A DNA stretch of 5,323 nt from Clostridia bacterium (GTDB lineage Bacteria > Bacillota_A > Clostridia > Christensenellales > Aristaeellaceae): assembly GCA_017938785.1 (NCBI GenBank), contig JAGBAU010000127.1, forward strand, positions 1-5,323, in the 5' to 3' direction. This document shows, piece after piece, positions 1-5,323 of the stretch; within the stretch, counting starts at the first letter, position 1; each line of letters opens with the position of its first letter. Position numbers and translations under genes: made by a program. Under the pieces are notes generated by a model. The model was not told where the DNA came from and did not search any database. It saw nothing but the letters and a program-made list of their open reading frames with translations.

Positions 1-654
1 CAGGTAGAATACCGTGGGCGAAATCATGGGCAGGGTGATGCGGGTGAAGATGCGCATTTTTCCCGTGCCGTCCACCCGTGCCGCGCGGTAGTAATCTTCA
101 TTTACCGAGGCCAGGGCGCTGGTCAGGATCAGGATCTTGAAGGGCATGACCACCCACACCGTATAGAAGCACAGCACGAACATCTTCGCCCAGTAGGGGC
201 CGTCGATGAAGTCGATGGCTTCCCCGCCGAAGAGCTTGAGCACGAGATTGACCAGGCCGTCGGTGTAGGGGGTCTTCTTGAACAGGATCATGAACACCAG
301 GCCCACCGCCAGCGTGTTGGTGACGTAGGGCAGGAAGTAGATGGTCTGATAGAGGTTCCTGATGGGCTTGAGGCTGGAAAGGCCCACGCTGATTAGCAGC
401 GCCAGAGCCGTGGACACCGGGACGGTGATGATGACCAGTATGAACGTATTCTTCAGCGCCTGCAAAAAGTAGGGATCGTGCAGCACGTAGGAATAGTTGT
501 ACAGGCCCGTGCCGAAGTAGGTTTGGGATGCGGAATTATAGCCCTCCTCGAAGGAATAGACGAACACATCGACGAGGGGATAGATCATGAAAAATCCTAG
601 GAACAGGATGGCCGGCAGCAGGTACAGCCAGCCCCGGGCGTTTCGTTTATCCAT
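1..654 (-). CDS. Carbohydrate ABC transporter permease, MalF/UgpA type (C-terminus cut by window edge)
   Basis: Inner-membrane permease subunit of a CUT1-type sugar or polyol importer. It would pair with a second permease and be driven by the ATPase encoded just upstream. The visible 218 residues start MDKRNARGWLYLLPAILFLG. Hydrophobic segments lie near residues 10-30, 68-92, 104-126 and 155-183. The EAA coupling loop that docks on the ATPase is clear at 186-212: EDYYRAARVDGT, then ITLP at 206-209. The family is usually about 290-300 residues, so roughly 75 are missing beyond base 1. The start at 654 is chosen because the upstream ATPase stop (667-669) is 12 nt away and a GGGGG-containing ribosome binding site overlaps that stop. 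The two genes are therefore co-transcribed. The partner permease and the solute-binding protein are not visible and may lie to the left. The substrate cannot be read from this part. Family assignment is firm; substrate is unknown. Confidence 0.93.
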   Translation of the reverse strand, partial: MDKRNARGWLYLLPAILFLGFFMIYPLVDVFVYSFEEGYNSASQTYFGTGLYNYSYVLHDPYFLQALKNTFILVIITVPVSTALALLISVGLSSLKPIRNLYQTIYFLPYVTNTLAVGLVFMILFKKTPYTDGLVNLVLKLFGGEAIDFIDGPYWAKMFVLCFYTVWVVMPFKILILTSALASVNEDYYRAARVDGTGKMRIFTRITLPMISPTVFYL

Positions 655-666
655 GGACGCGCCCCC

Positions 667-1755
<1,089 letters not shown>

Positions 1756-1763
1756 GGGAGAAG

Positions 1764-1770
1764 TCTCCTT
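1764..1770 (-). promoter_or_regulatory. Ribosome binding site of the ABC ATPase gene
   Basis: On the minus strand this reads AAGGAGA, with 8-9 nt before the ATG at 1755. It lies inside the longer reading frame that could start at 1782, and it decides for the shorter 362-residue protein. Confidence 0.85.
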
Positions 1771-1807
1771 CTGAATAGTCAAGTGTATATACCAATCATA
1801 TGGTTAT

Positions 1808-1836
1808 ATTGTAATCCCGAAAGAGGATTCAGTCAA
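1808..1836 (-). promoter_or_regulatory. Promoter of the sugar ABC operon
   Basis: Minus-strand sigma-A-type promoter: -35 TTGACT (1836-1831), exactly 17 bp spacer, -10 TACAAT (1813-1808). The predicted start is near 1801-1802, giving a 5' leader of about 46 nt to the ATG at 1755. The -35 begins one base beyond the terminator at 1838-1866, so the operon is insulated from transcription coming from the right. No cre-like CcpA site is evident. A weak dyad of ACCA/TGGT half sites (1791-1804) sits at the predicted start point and could be an operator, but it is only 4+4 bp. Confidence 0.8.
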
Positions 1837-1837
1837 C

Positions 1838-1866
1838 AAAAACAGCACGCAGTGCGTGCTGTTTTT
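1838..1866 (-). terminator. Intrinsic terminator after the DUF2284 gene (symmetric)
   Basis: A perfect inverted repeat with 13-bp arms (1838-1850 and 1854-1866) and a 3-nt loop. The GC-rich core ACAGCACGC is followed on the minus strand by TTTTT. It begins 3 nt after the stop codon of the DUF2284 gene. Because both ends carry A/T runs it could work in either direction, but all genes here run leftwards. It separates the phage/DUF2284 transcription unit from the sugar operon. Confidence 0.92.
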
Positions 1867-1869
1867 ATG

Positions 1870-2421
1870 TTAATAGGCGTACAGGCCGAAGAAGGTGAGC
1901 TCGCCGTCGTCGGGGGCGTAGGTGAGCCCGGCCTCCTCGGTGAGCCTGCGCACGAAGATGCAGTAGGCGGACAGGCAGCTCCACTTGTCCTGCGGGAAGC
2001 GGCAGGGCAGCCCTTCGCGGATGGCGCACTTTTCGCACAGGGTGCAGCAGCTGGCCCCGGCCATGAGGCCGTTTATGCCCGCTTCGCGGTAGGCGGCGAT
2101 GGCCCTGCGCATGGCGGAATTGTGGAAGGCCTTGGCCTCCTTGATGGCGGCCTTATCGGTGTAATCGCTGATGGGCCACTTGGTTTCAAACACCAGCGCA
2201 CGCTTGTGGGCGCGCAGCCGCTCTGCCATCTCCTCCGGCGTTCCGCAGTCCGGCGGACAGGTGTAGTTCACGCCGTAGTGGCCGCACAGGTTTTCCTCGC
2301 AGAAGGGGCGGAACATGGGGTCGGTGACGATTTTGTCCACGTCCACGGCGGTTACGGCGCTGAAGCCCTCCCGCATGGCAATTTCGATCATTTTCTGTTC
2401 GTTTATTCTCTGTTCGTTCAT
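1870..2421 (-). CDS. DUF2284 family cysteine-rich predicted metal-binding protein
   Basis: 183-residue soluble protein with the cysteine pattern of the DUF2284 family, which is predicted to bind metal, probably as an Fe-S cluster; no enzymatic role is established. Visible cysteines: C41, C46, C55 (YTCPPDCG) and C59, then C125, C126, C129 and C132 (ASCCTLCEKC), then C140, C149 and C154. There is no signal peptide or membrane segment. The start at 2421 is supported by GGGAGGG 7 nt upstream and by a strong promoter at 2452-2480. The same frame stays open further upstream through the holin gene, but that extension looks like a shadow. The gene ends in a strong terminator. It sits alone between phage lysis genes and a host-type sugar operon, so it is either a prophage moron or the first host gene past the attachment site. 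Family call is confident; role unknown. Confidence 0.88.
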   Translation of the reverse strand: MNEQRINEQKMIEIAMREGFSAVTAVDVDKIVTDPMFRPFCEENLCGHYGVNYTCPPDCGTPEEMAERLRAHKRALVFETKWPISDYTDKAAIKEAKAFHNSAMRRAIAAYREAGINGLMAGASCCTLCEKCAIREGLPCRFPQDKWSCLSAYCIFVRRLTEEAGLTYAPDDGELTFFGLYAY

Positions 2422-2428
2422 GGGGTTT

Positions 2429-2472
2429 CCCTCCCGGCGGTTGATGGTTTCATTATACACCGCCGGGGAGGG
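2429..2472 (-). promoter_or_regulatory. Inverted repeat enclosing the -10 box and covering the DUF2284 ribosome binding site
   Basis: Arms 2429-2440 and 2460-2472 pair over 12 bp with one unpaired base at 2468; the loop (2441-2459) is 19 nt and contains the TATAAT of the promoter. In minus-strand RNA the downstream arm includes the GGGAGGG ribosome binding site. RNA started at the local promoter (near 2445) lacks the upstream arm, so the site stays free. RNA reading through from the holin gene carries both arms and could fold. No U-run follows, so it is not a canonical terminator, though it could protect the holin mRNA end. The sequence is observed; the function is inferred. Confidence 0.6.
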
Positions 2473-2480
2473 GTTGGCAA
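2452..2480 (-). promoter_or_regulatory. Strong promoter of the DUF2284 gene
   Basis: Minus strand: -35 TTGCCA (2480-2475, five of six consensus), 17 bp spacer, perfect -10 TATAAT (2457-2452). The predicted start is near 2445, about 24 nt before the ATG at 2421. The -35 starts on the base next to the holin stop codon (2481-2483). Its quality suggests constitutive expression independent of the phage late operon. Confidence 0.85.
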
Positions 2481-2663
2481 TCAGAATTTGCCCGGGTCGG
2501 TGGGGTTGTTCACGATGCCGAAGGCCACCAGCACCGGAAGCAGCAGGTTCAGGAGCTGGTCGAGGGTTTCGTGAATGTCCACGCCCGCGAATTCCTTCAC
2601 GCAGAAGGCGATCAGGGCGGCAAGGCTGGTCCACAGCGCCCAGGATTTGAGACGGTTTTGCAT
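2481..2663 (-). CDS. Small phage holin, phi LC3-like
   Basis: 60-residue membrane protein expected to form lesions in the cytoplasmic membrane that let the endolysin reach the wall. Two hydrophobic segments are visible, near residues 8-26 (WALWTSLAALIAFCV) and 37-52 (LLNLLLPVLVAFGIV), joined by a short polar turn. The ending FGIVNNPTDPGKF matches the G-I-x-(N/D)-(N/D)-PT tail typical of small Firmicute phage holins of the phi LC3 type. The start at 2663 has AAGGAG 8 nt upstream. It is the last recognisable phage gene in the direction of transcription. Endolysin comes first and holin last here, separated by a small membrane-protein gene and a hairpin repeat. Length and topology fit a two-TM holin. 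Confidence 0.82.
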   Translation of the reverse strand: MQNRLKSWALWTSLAALIAFCVKEFAGVDIHETLDQLLNLLLPVLVAFGIVNNPTDPGKF

Positions 2664-2705
2664 GGGTGTTCTCCTTTCGGTTTGGGGTGGGGAGGCGGGT
2701 TACGG

Positions 2706-2755
2706 CAATCCCTCCGGCCCTTCGGGCCACCTCCCTTTGCACAAGGGAGGCTTGG
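2706..2755. repeat. Double-hairpin interspersed repeat element between lysis genes
   Basis: Two adjacent palindromes: GGCCC-TTC-GGGCC (2716-2728) and CCTCCCTT-TGCAC-AAGGGAGG (2730-2750). This arrangement, ending in an AAGGGAGGCTTGG-like tail, resembles short hairpin repeats I recall scattered between genes in many gut Clostridia genomes; the copy number here could not be checked. It fills most of the 93-base gap between the stop of the membrane-protein gene (2757) and the holin start. There is no U-run on either strand, so it is not a standard terminator, but a mRNA-processing or attenuation role is possible. Confidence 0.6.
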
Positions 2756-2756
2756 G

Positions 2757-2972
2757 TTATCCCCGTTTCAGGTCGCGGATCTGGTGCTCCGCTTCGGTCA
2801 TGCGGCCCTCCAGGCGGAAGGTGCGCTCGATGACGCTGTTGTGCTTGTCCACCTTTTCCTCCAGCCGCTCGATGCGGTAGGTGGTGAGCCGGTTGGCGGT
2901 GAGGATGCCCGCAAACGCCCCCACCAGCGTGCCCGTCAGCGACAGGACGGCGACGATCAGGCTCTCGTTCAT
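2757..2972 (-). CDS. Small phage membrane protein with C-terminal coiled coil, lysis-cassette associated
   Basis: 71 residues. One hydrophobic segment near residues 4-25 (LIVAVLSLTGTLVGAFAGIL) is followed by RLTTYRIERLEEKVDKHNS and a charged, heptad-like helix to the end. Such proteins accompany holins and endolysins in Firmicute prophages and are sometimes annotated as XhlA- or holin-like. In XhlA the coiled coil precedes the membrane segment, whereas here the order is reversed. The start at 2972 is chosen because its ATG overlaps the endolysin TGA as ATGA, indicating translational coupling; a longer frame to 3020 would run into the endolysin gene and has no better ribosome binding site. It is probably a holin partner or a second small holin. 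Its exact function is unknown. Confidence 0.75.
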   Translation of the reverse strand: MNESLIVAVLSLTGTLVGAFAGILTANRLTTYRIERLEEKVDKHNSVIERTFRLEGRMTEAEHQIRDLKRG

Positions 2973-3676
2973 GGCTGCACACGGGCATACTTTTCGCTGA
3001 CCCACAGCACATCGTTGCAATCGTGCAGGGGAAGCCAGCCGTCGGTGGTCACGTGGGGGAAGGTTTGCCCCTTGCGGGCGATCTTCACCGACGGATAGGC
3101 CGTGCCCGGGCCGGTGCGCAAATTCACGCTGCCGCCGGTGATCTTCACGCAGGGGCCGGTGGGTTCATCGGGGATGAAGCGGCGCACGCGAATGAGACCC
3201 CTGTGGCCCAGCTTGGTATTGGTCTTTTTCGCATAGCGGGATTTACAGTAGGCGTTCATCTCGGTCTCCCGGGGCGTGCCGCTTCCGTGGCCGTAGAGGG
3301 TGAAGCTTGTACCCGTCTTTGCAACCATCTCCACATGGCCCACATAGCCTGCGGCGGCGCGGGATGTATCCGTGCCCGCGAAGAGCAGCAGATCGCCCGG
3401 GCGCAGGATTTCGGGGTTGAGGATGACGCCGTTTTGAATCTTCACCGGCACGTCTGCGAGCTTTGCGGAATTGTACATGCCCACGGTGTTCAAAATGCCG
3501 AAGGAGAAGCCGGCCTCCTTATAGGCGTAGGATACGGAGGAGGAGCAATCGGAGTAGTATCTGCCGTTTTTGTATTTCCTGTAGCAGTAATTGCGCAGGG
3601 ACTGGGAATAGAGGTTGCGGCCGAGGATTTCGGCGTATTTGCGCACGACGGCGGCGCGCTTTTCGTTTGCGGTCAT
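2969..3676 (-). CDS. Phage endolysin: NlpC/P60 peptidase with C-terminal SH3 domain
   Basis: 235-residue peptidoglycan hydrolase that would cut wall peptides at lysis. The NlpC/P60-like domain covers about residues 8-165. The catalytic cysteine is probably C44 in YYSDCSSSVSYAYKEAGF, the histidine H114 in GYVGHVEMV, and H130 in YGHGSG is a likely third residue. RPGDLLLFAG (92-101) is the typical strand before the histidine. A bacterial SH3 domain follows at about 175-233 (SVNLRTGPGTAYPSVKIARKG), probably for wall binding. There is no signal peptide, consistent with holin-dependent release. The start at 3676 follows a TAAGGAG in which the upstream stop and the ribosome binding site overlap. The stop overlaps the next gene as ATGA. 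An amidase specificity instead of endopeptidase cannot be excluded from sequence alone. Confidence 0.9.
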   Translation of the reverse strand: MTANEKRAAVVRKYAEILGRNLYSQSLRNYCYRKYKNGRYYSDCSSSVSYAYKEAGFSFGILNTVGMYNSAKLADVPVKIQNGVILNPEILRPGDLLLFAGTDTSRAAAGYVGHVEMVAKTGTSFTLYGHGSGTPRETEMNAYCKSRYAKKTNTKLGHRGLIRVRRFIPDEPTGPCVKITGGSVNLRTGPGTAYPSVKIARKGQTFPHVTTDGWLPLHDCNDVLWVSEKYARVQP

Positions 3677-3688
3677 GGATGTTTCTCC

Positions 3689-4828
3689 TTAGTCGGTGGT
3701 TTTGGTGTATTCGAGGATGACCCAGCCGCTCATCTTGTGGCTGGTCTGCACGCGGATGAGGCCGCCATCCTTGGTGAAGAACACGCTGCAGTAGTTGGCG
3801 GAGCTGAGGTAGAAGGTGGAGGGGCAGAAGTAGCTGTCGCGGTCCATGATGCCGCGGATGGACACGATGCCGTCCACAAGATTCGAACCGAGGGTTGCGG
3901 CGGTGACGGTGCTGCCCGTGGTGGTGACGCTGATGCGCACCACTCTGCGGTAGATGGGCTTGCCGTCGATCCACGTGCCGCCGGTCTTGACCTCGCCCTC
4001 CTGGTAGTTGTTCACGCCGTCGATGCCGGCGTAGAAGCGGGCGGGGTAGTAGCTCTCCAGCATGGGGGCGTTCTCCCCGGAGGCGCTGAAGCCGCCGAAG
4101 CAGGCCCCGCCGGTGGTGCAGCCCGAAAGGTGCAGGTTTGCAAAGGCCCGGGGCAGGGAGAAGCGCGCCTGGGTCTGCTCCCAGCTGTCGCCGAACACCA
4201 GCAGGAAGTGCCAGTCGCTGCCGTTGGAGAAGGTGCCCGTGATCAGGCTGGCGCTGTTGGTCACGCCGCTGAGCAGGGCGGAGATCTGGCCCGTCAGGTT
4301 GATTGCGGCGGAGGCGGTGGTGGGCAGCGCGCCCTGGGCATAGTAGAGCTTCAGGCTCATGCCCGCCGTATTGGCGCCCGTGGCCGCAGTCAGCCGCAGC
4401 GTGGTGAGCACGTTCACGCCCTCGTCGTTGGCTACGCCGCCGGTGGCGCGCTCCAGGGCAAAGCTGGATATGGTGGGCAGGTAGCGCATGTTCAGGTAGG
4501 TGATGGGATTGGCGATCTCCGCGCTGGAGCCGTAGCTGCCCAGCACCACCGACCATTTGGGATCGGTGAGGGAGCGGTTCGTGCCGATGTTCTGGCTGAC
4601 GTAGGACAGGTTCCTGGGGATGACCTTATCGAAGGAAATCACGGTGGACTTGCCGGCGGCCAGGGTGAAATCGTCGCTGTAATAGAGCATGTAGGAACCG
4701 GCGTTGCCGCCGTAGATATGCAAACCGTTCACCGTGTCCGAGGATGTGACCGACAGGGTGAAGGATACGTGCACGCTCTCGCCGGGCACGATGACGTTGG
4801 GCGTGACGGAGAAATTGGATATGGTCAT
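3689..4828 (-). CDS. Phage tail/baseplate protein, probable receptor-binding protein
   Basis: 379 residues, no membrane segment or signal peptide. Residues 1-105 look like an Ig-type beta sandwich (FSVTPNVIVPGESVHVSFTL). A second beta-rich part runs to about 225 and includes SSFALERATGGVANDEG, a pattern seen in DUF859-like siphophage proteins. The section at 227-270 (LHLSGCTTGGACFGGFSAS, then PMLESYYPARFYAG) also resembles conserved tail-tip segments. The C-terminal domain carries GTWIDGKPIYRRVV (284-297), a motif common near the ends of Firmicute prophage tail proteins. Cysteines occur at 237, 243, 335 and 347. The position between a repeat-rich tail protein and the endolysin fits a receptor-binding or tail-tip role. 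The start at 4828 has AAGGAGG directly overlapping the upstream stop. The tail-protein class is confident; exact role is inferred. Confidence 0.75.
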   Translation of the reverse strand: MTISNFSVTPNVIVPGESVHVSFTLSVTSSDTVNGLHIYGGNAGSYMLYYSDDFTLAAGKSTVISFDKVIPRNLSYVSQNIGTNRSLTDPKWSVVLGSYGSSAEIANPITYLNMRYLPTISSFALERATGGVANDEGVNVLTTLRLTAATGANTAGMSLKLYYAQGALPTTASAAINLTGQISALLSGVTNSASLITGTFSNGSDWHFLLVFGDSWEQTQARFSLPRAFANLHLSGCTTGGACFGGFSASGENAPMLESYYPARFYAGIDGVNNYQEGEVKTGGTWIDGKPIYRRVVRISVTTTGSTVTAATLGSNLVDGIVSIRGIMDRDSYFCPSTFYLSSANYCSVFFTKDGGLIRVQTSHKMSGWVILEYTKTTD

Positions 4829-4838
4829 GGAAACCTCC

Positions 4839-5323
4839 TTAGAGCTTGAATACCAGCCCGCCGTCGGCGGACTTGCGCAGCTGGTACAGGCCGAACTGCA
4901 CGTAATTGGCGGCGAAGCGGGAATACTTCTGGCCGCCCATCACCACGTTCACCGATTCCGAATCGATCAGCACCTCCGCGCTGGACTGGTTATCGCCCAC
5001 GTGCAGGCCCTCGGTGTCGATGCGCACCACGCGCTGGAAGTCCACCACCGGCAGCGCCGCATCGGCGGTCGCCTGGGCCGCGTTCGCCGCAGACTGGGCG
5101 TTGGCCGCCGCGGTGCTTGCGGAATTGGCGGTGGACTGGGCGTTGGCCGCTGCGGTCTTTGCGGAATTGGCCGTGGAGTTGGCGGTGTTCGCCGTGGACT
5201 GGGCGGTGGCTGCCGCGGTGCTTGCGGAATTGGCGGTGGACTGGGCGTTGGCTGCCGCGGTCTTTGCGGAGTTGGCGGTGGAGTTGGCGGTGTTCGCCGT
5301 GGACTGGGCATTGGATGCGGCGG
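4839..5323 (-). CDS. Phage tail protein with heptad-repeat linker (N-terminus beyond window)
   Basis: C-terminal 160 residues of a protein that starts to the right of the window. The visible first 90 residues are a low-complexity Ala/Asn/Ser/Thr/Gln linker of 7-residue units such as STANSAK, TAAANAQ and STANSAS. A globular end of about 70 residues follows, with VVDFQRVVRIDTEGLHVGD, VLIDSESVNVVMGGQKYSRF and the ending GGLVFKL. Ends of this kind are common in siphophage tail-tip and minor structural proteins of Firmicutes. A GTG at 5048 could look like a start, but the frame continues upstream through the repeat with no stop, so it is internal. The stop TAA (4839-4841) is fused to the ribosome binding site of the next gene. 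Membership in the tail module is well supported; the specific protein (spike, fibre or tail-tip) cannot be named without the N-terminus. Confidence 0.8.
   Translation of the reverse strand, partial: AASNAQSTANTANSTANSAKTAAANAQSTANSASTAAATAQSTANTANSTANSAKTAAANAQSTANSASTAAANAQSAANAAQATADAALPVVDFQRVVRIDTEGLHVGDNQSSAEVLIDSESVNVVMGGQKYSRFAANYVQFGLYQLRKSADGGLVFKL
5052..5321 (-). repeat. Heptad (21-bp) repeat array inside the tail gene
   Basis: About thirteen in-frame 21-bp units encode 7-residue repeats. Alanine is kept at positions 3 and 6 of every unit, while the others are Ser, Thr, Asn, Gln, Lys or Ala. The array degenerates towards its C-terminal end (SAANAAQ, ATADAAL) before the globular domain. 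Confidence 0.9.
5112..5321 (-). repeat. 105-bp tandem duplication (five heptads) in the tail gene
   Basis: Positions 5112-5216 and 5217-5321 match at 97 of 105 bases and 33 of 35 residues by direct comparison. This is a higher-order unit of five heptads on top of the 21-bp array, pointing to recent duplication. Further copies may lie beyond the right edge. Confidence 0.88.

Larger units (their letters stand above)
2481..5323 (-). mobile_element. Prophage end: tail tip and lysis module (partial)
   Basis: Two tail genes, an endolysin, a coupled small membrane protein and a holin follow one another with minimal spacing, which is the standard 3' end of a siphophage late operon. Host-type sugar transport genes lie beyond 1836, so the prophage end falls between about 1837 and 2481, depending on whether the DUF2284 gene belongs to it. 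No integrase, tRNA or attachment repeat is visible in this window. A remnant rather than a complete prophage is possible, although no phage gene here is broken. Confidence 0.75.

Noticed and set aside
1787..1809. Operator palindrome at the sugar operon start site
   Set aside because: Only ACCA/TGGT pairs symmetrically; outer bases need a one-base shift. It is too weak to call as a separate feature.
2706..2755. CRISPR-like or terminator reading of the double hairpin
   Set aside because: There is only one copy, no spacers, and no U-run on either strand.
1870..3012. A 380-codon extension of the DUF2284 frame running upstream through the holin and membrane-protein genes
   Set aside because: The extension reads as low-quality sequence, and the local promoter and ribosome binding site place the start at 2421.
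3519..4556. Minus-strand open frame of 345 codons overlapping the tail protein gene
   Set aside because: Its His/Arg/Gln/Pro-rich translation is typical of a shifted frame, and the overlapping 379-residue frame has real tail-protein motifs.
3023..4849. Long plus-strand open frame (608 codons) opposite the endolysin and tail genes
   Set aside because: It has a biased Gly/Ala/Val/His composition, no motif, and lies antisense to the well-supported NlpC/P60 and tail genes.
4967..5311. Pro/Arg/Thr-rich minus-strand frame across the repeat region
   Set aside because: It is the shifted reading of the heptad repeat; the Ala/Asn/Ser frame continues into a recognisable tail-protein domain.

Overview
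The window is a GC-rich stretch (about 60% by eye) with AAGGAG-type ribosome binding sites and every supported gene on the minus strand. Gene style, prophage type and an interspersed hairpin repeat suggest a high-GC Clostridia-type Firmicute, probably a gut relative of the Oscillospiraceae. This placement is inference.

Read in the direction of transcription (high to low coordinates), there are two parts. From the right edge to about 2481 lies the end of a siphophage-like prophage. It holds the C-terminus of a tail protein with an alanine-cored heptad repeat, a tail or receptor-binding protein, an NlpC/P60-SH3 endolysin, a translationally coupled one-TM coiled-coil membrane protein, a hairpin repeat element, and a small two-TM holin. 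Then comes a stand-alone gene, 1870-2421, for a cysteine-rich DUF2284 protein. It has its own near-consensus promoter on one side and a perfect 13-bp-stem terminator on the other, which is the layout of a phage moron or of the first host gene beyond the prophage. From about 1836 to the left edge is a carbohydrate ABC importer operon with its own promoter: a MalK/UgpC/MsmK-type ATPase, then a MalF-type permease cut by the window edge.

The phage genes are tightly packed. Two junctions have the stop codon inside the next Shine-Dalgarno sequence (TAAGGAG), and one is an ATGA overlap. The endolysin has no signal peptide, so it would depend on the holin for release. The terminator at 1838-1866 would stop late phage and DUF2284 transcription before the sugar operon, which restarts from a promoter immediately beyond it.

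The most interesting feature is an inverted repeat at 2429-2472 around the DUF2284 promoter. Its -10 box and predicted start site are in the loop and its proximal arm holds the Shine-Dalgarno sequence. Read-through transcripts from the lysis genes could hide the ribosome binding site, while transcripts from the gene's own promoter could not. This resembles the logic known for the T4 lysozyme gene e. No tRNA, rRNA, CRISPR array or insertion sequence was seen, and no gene-free stretch exceeds about 100 bases.
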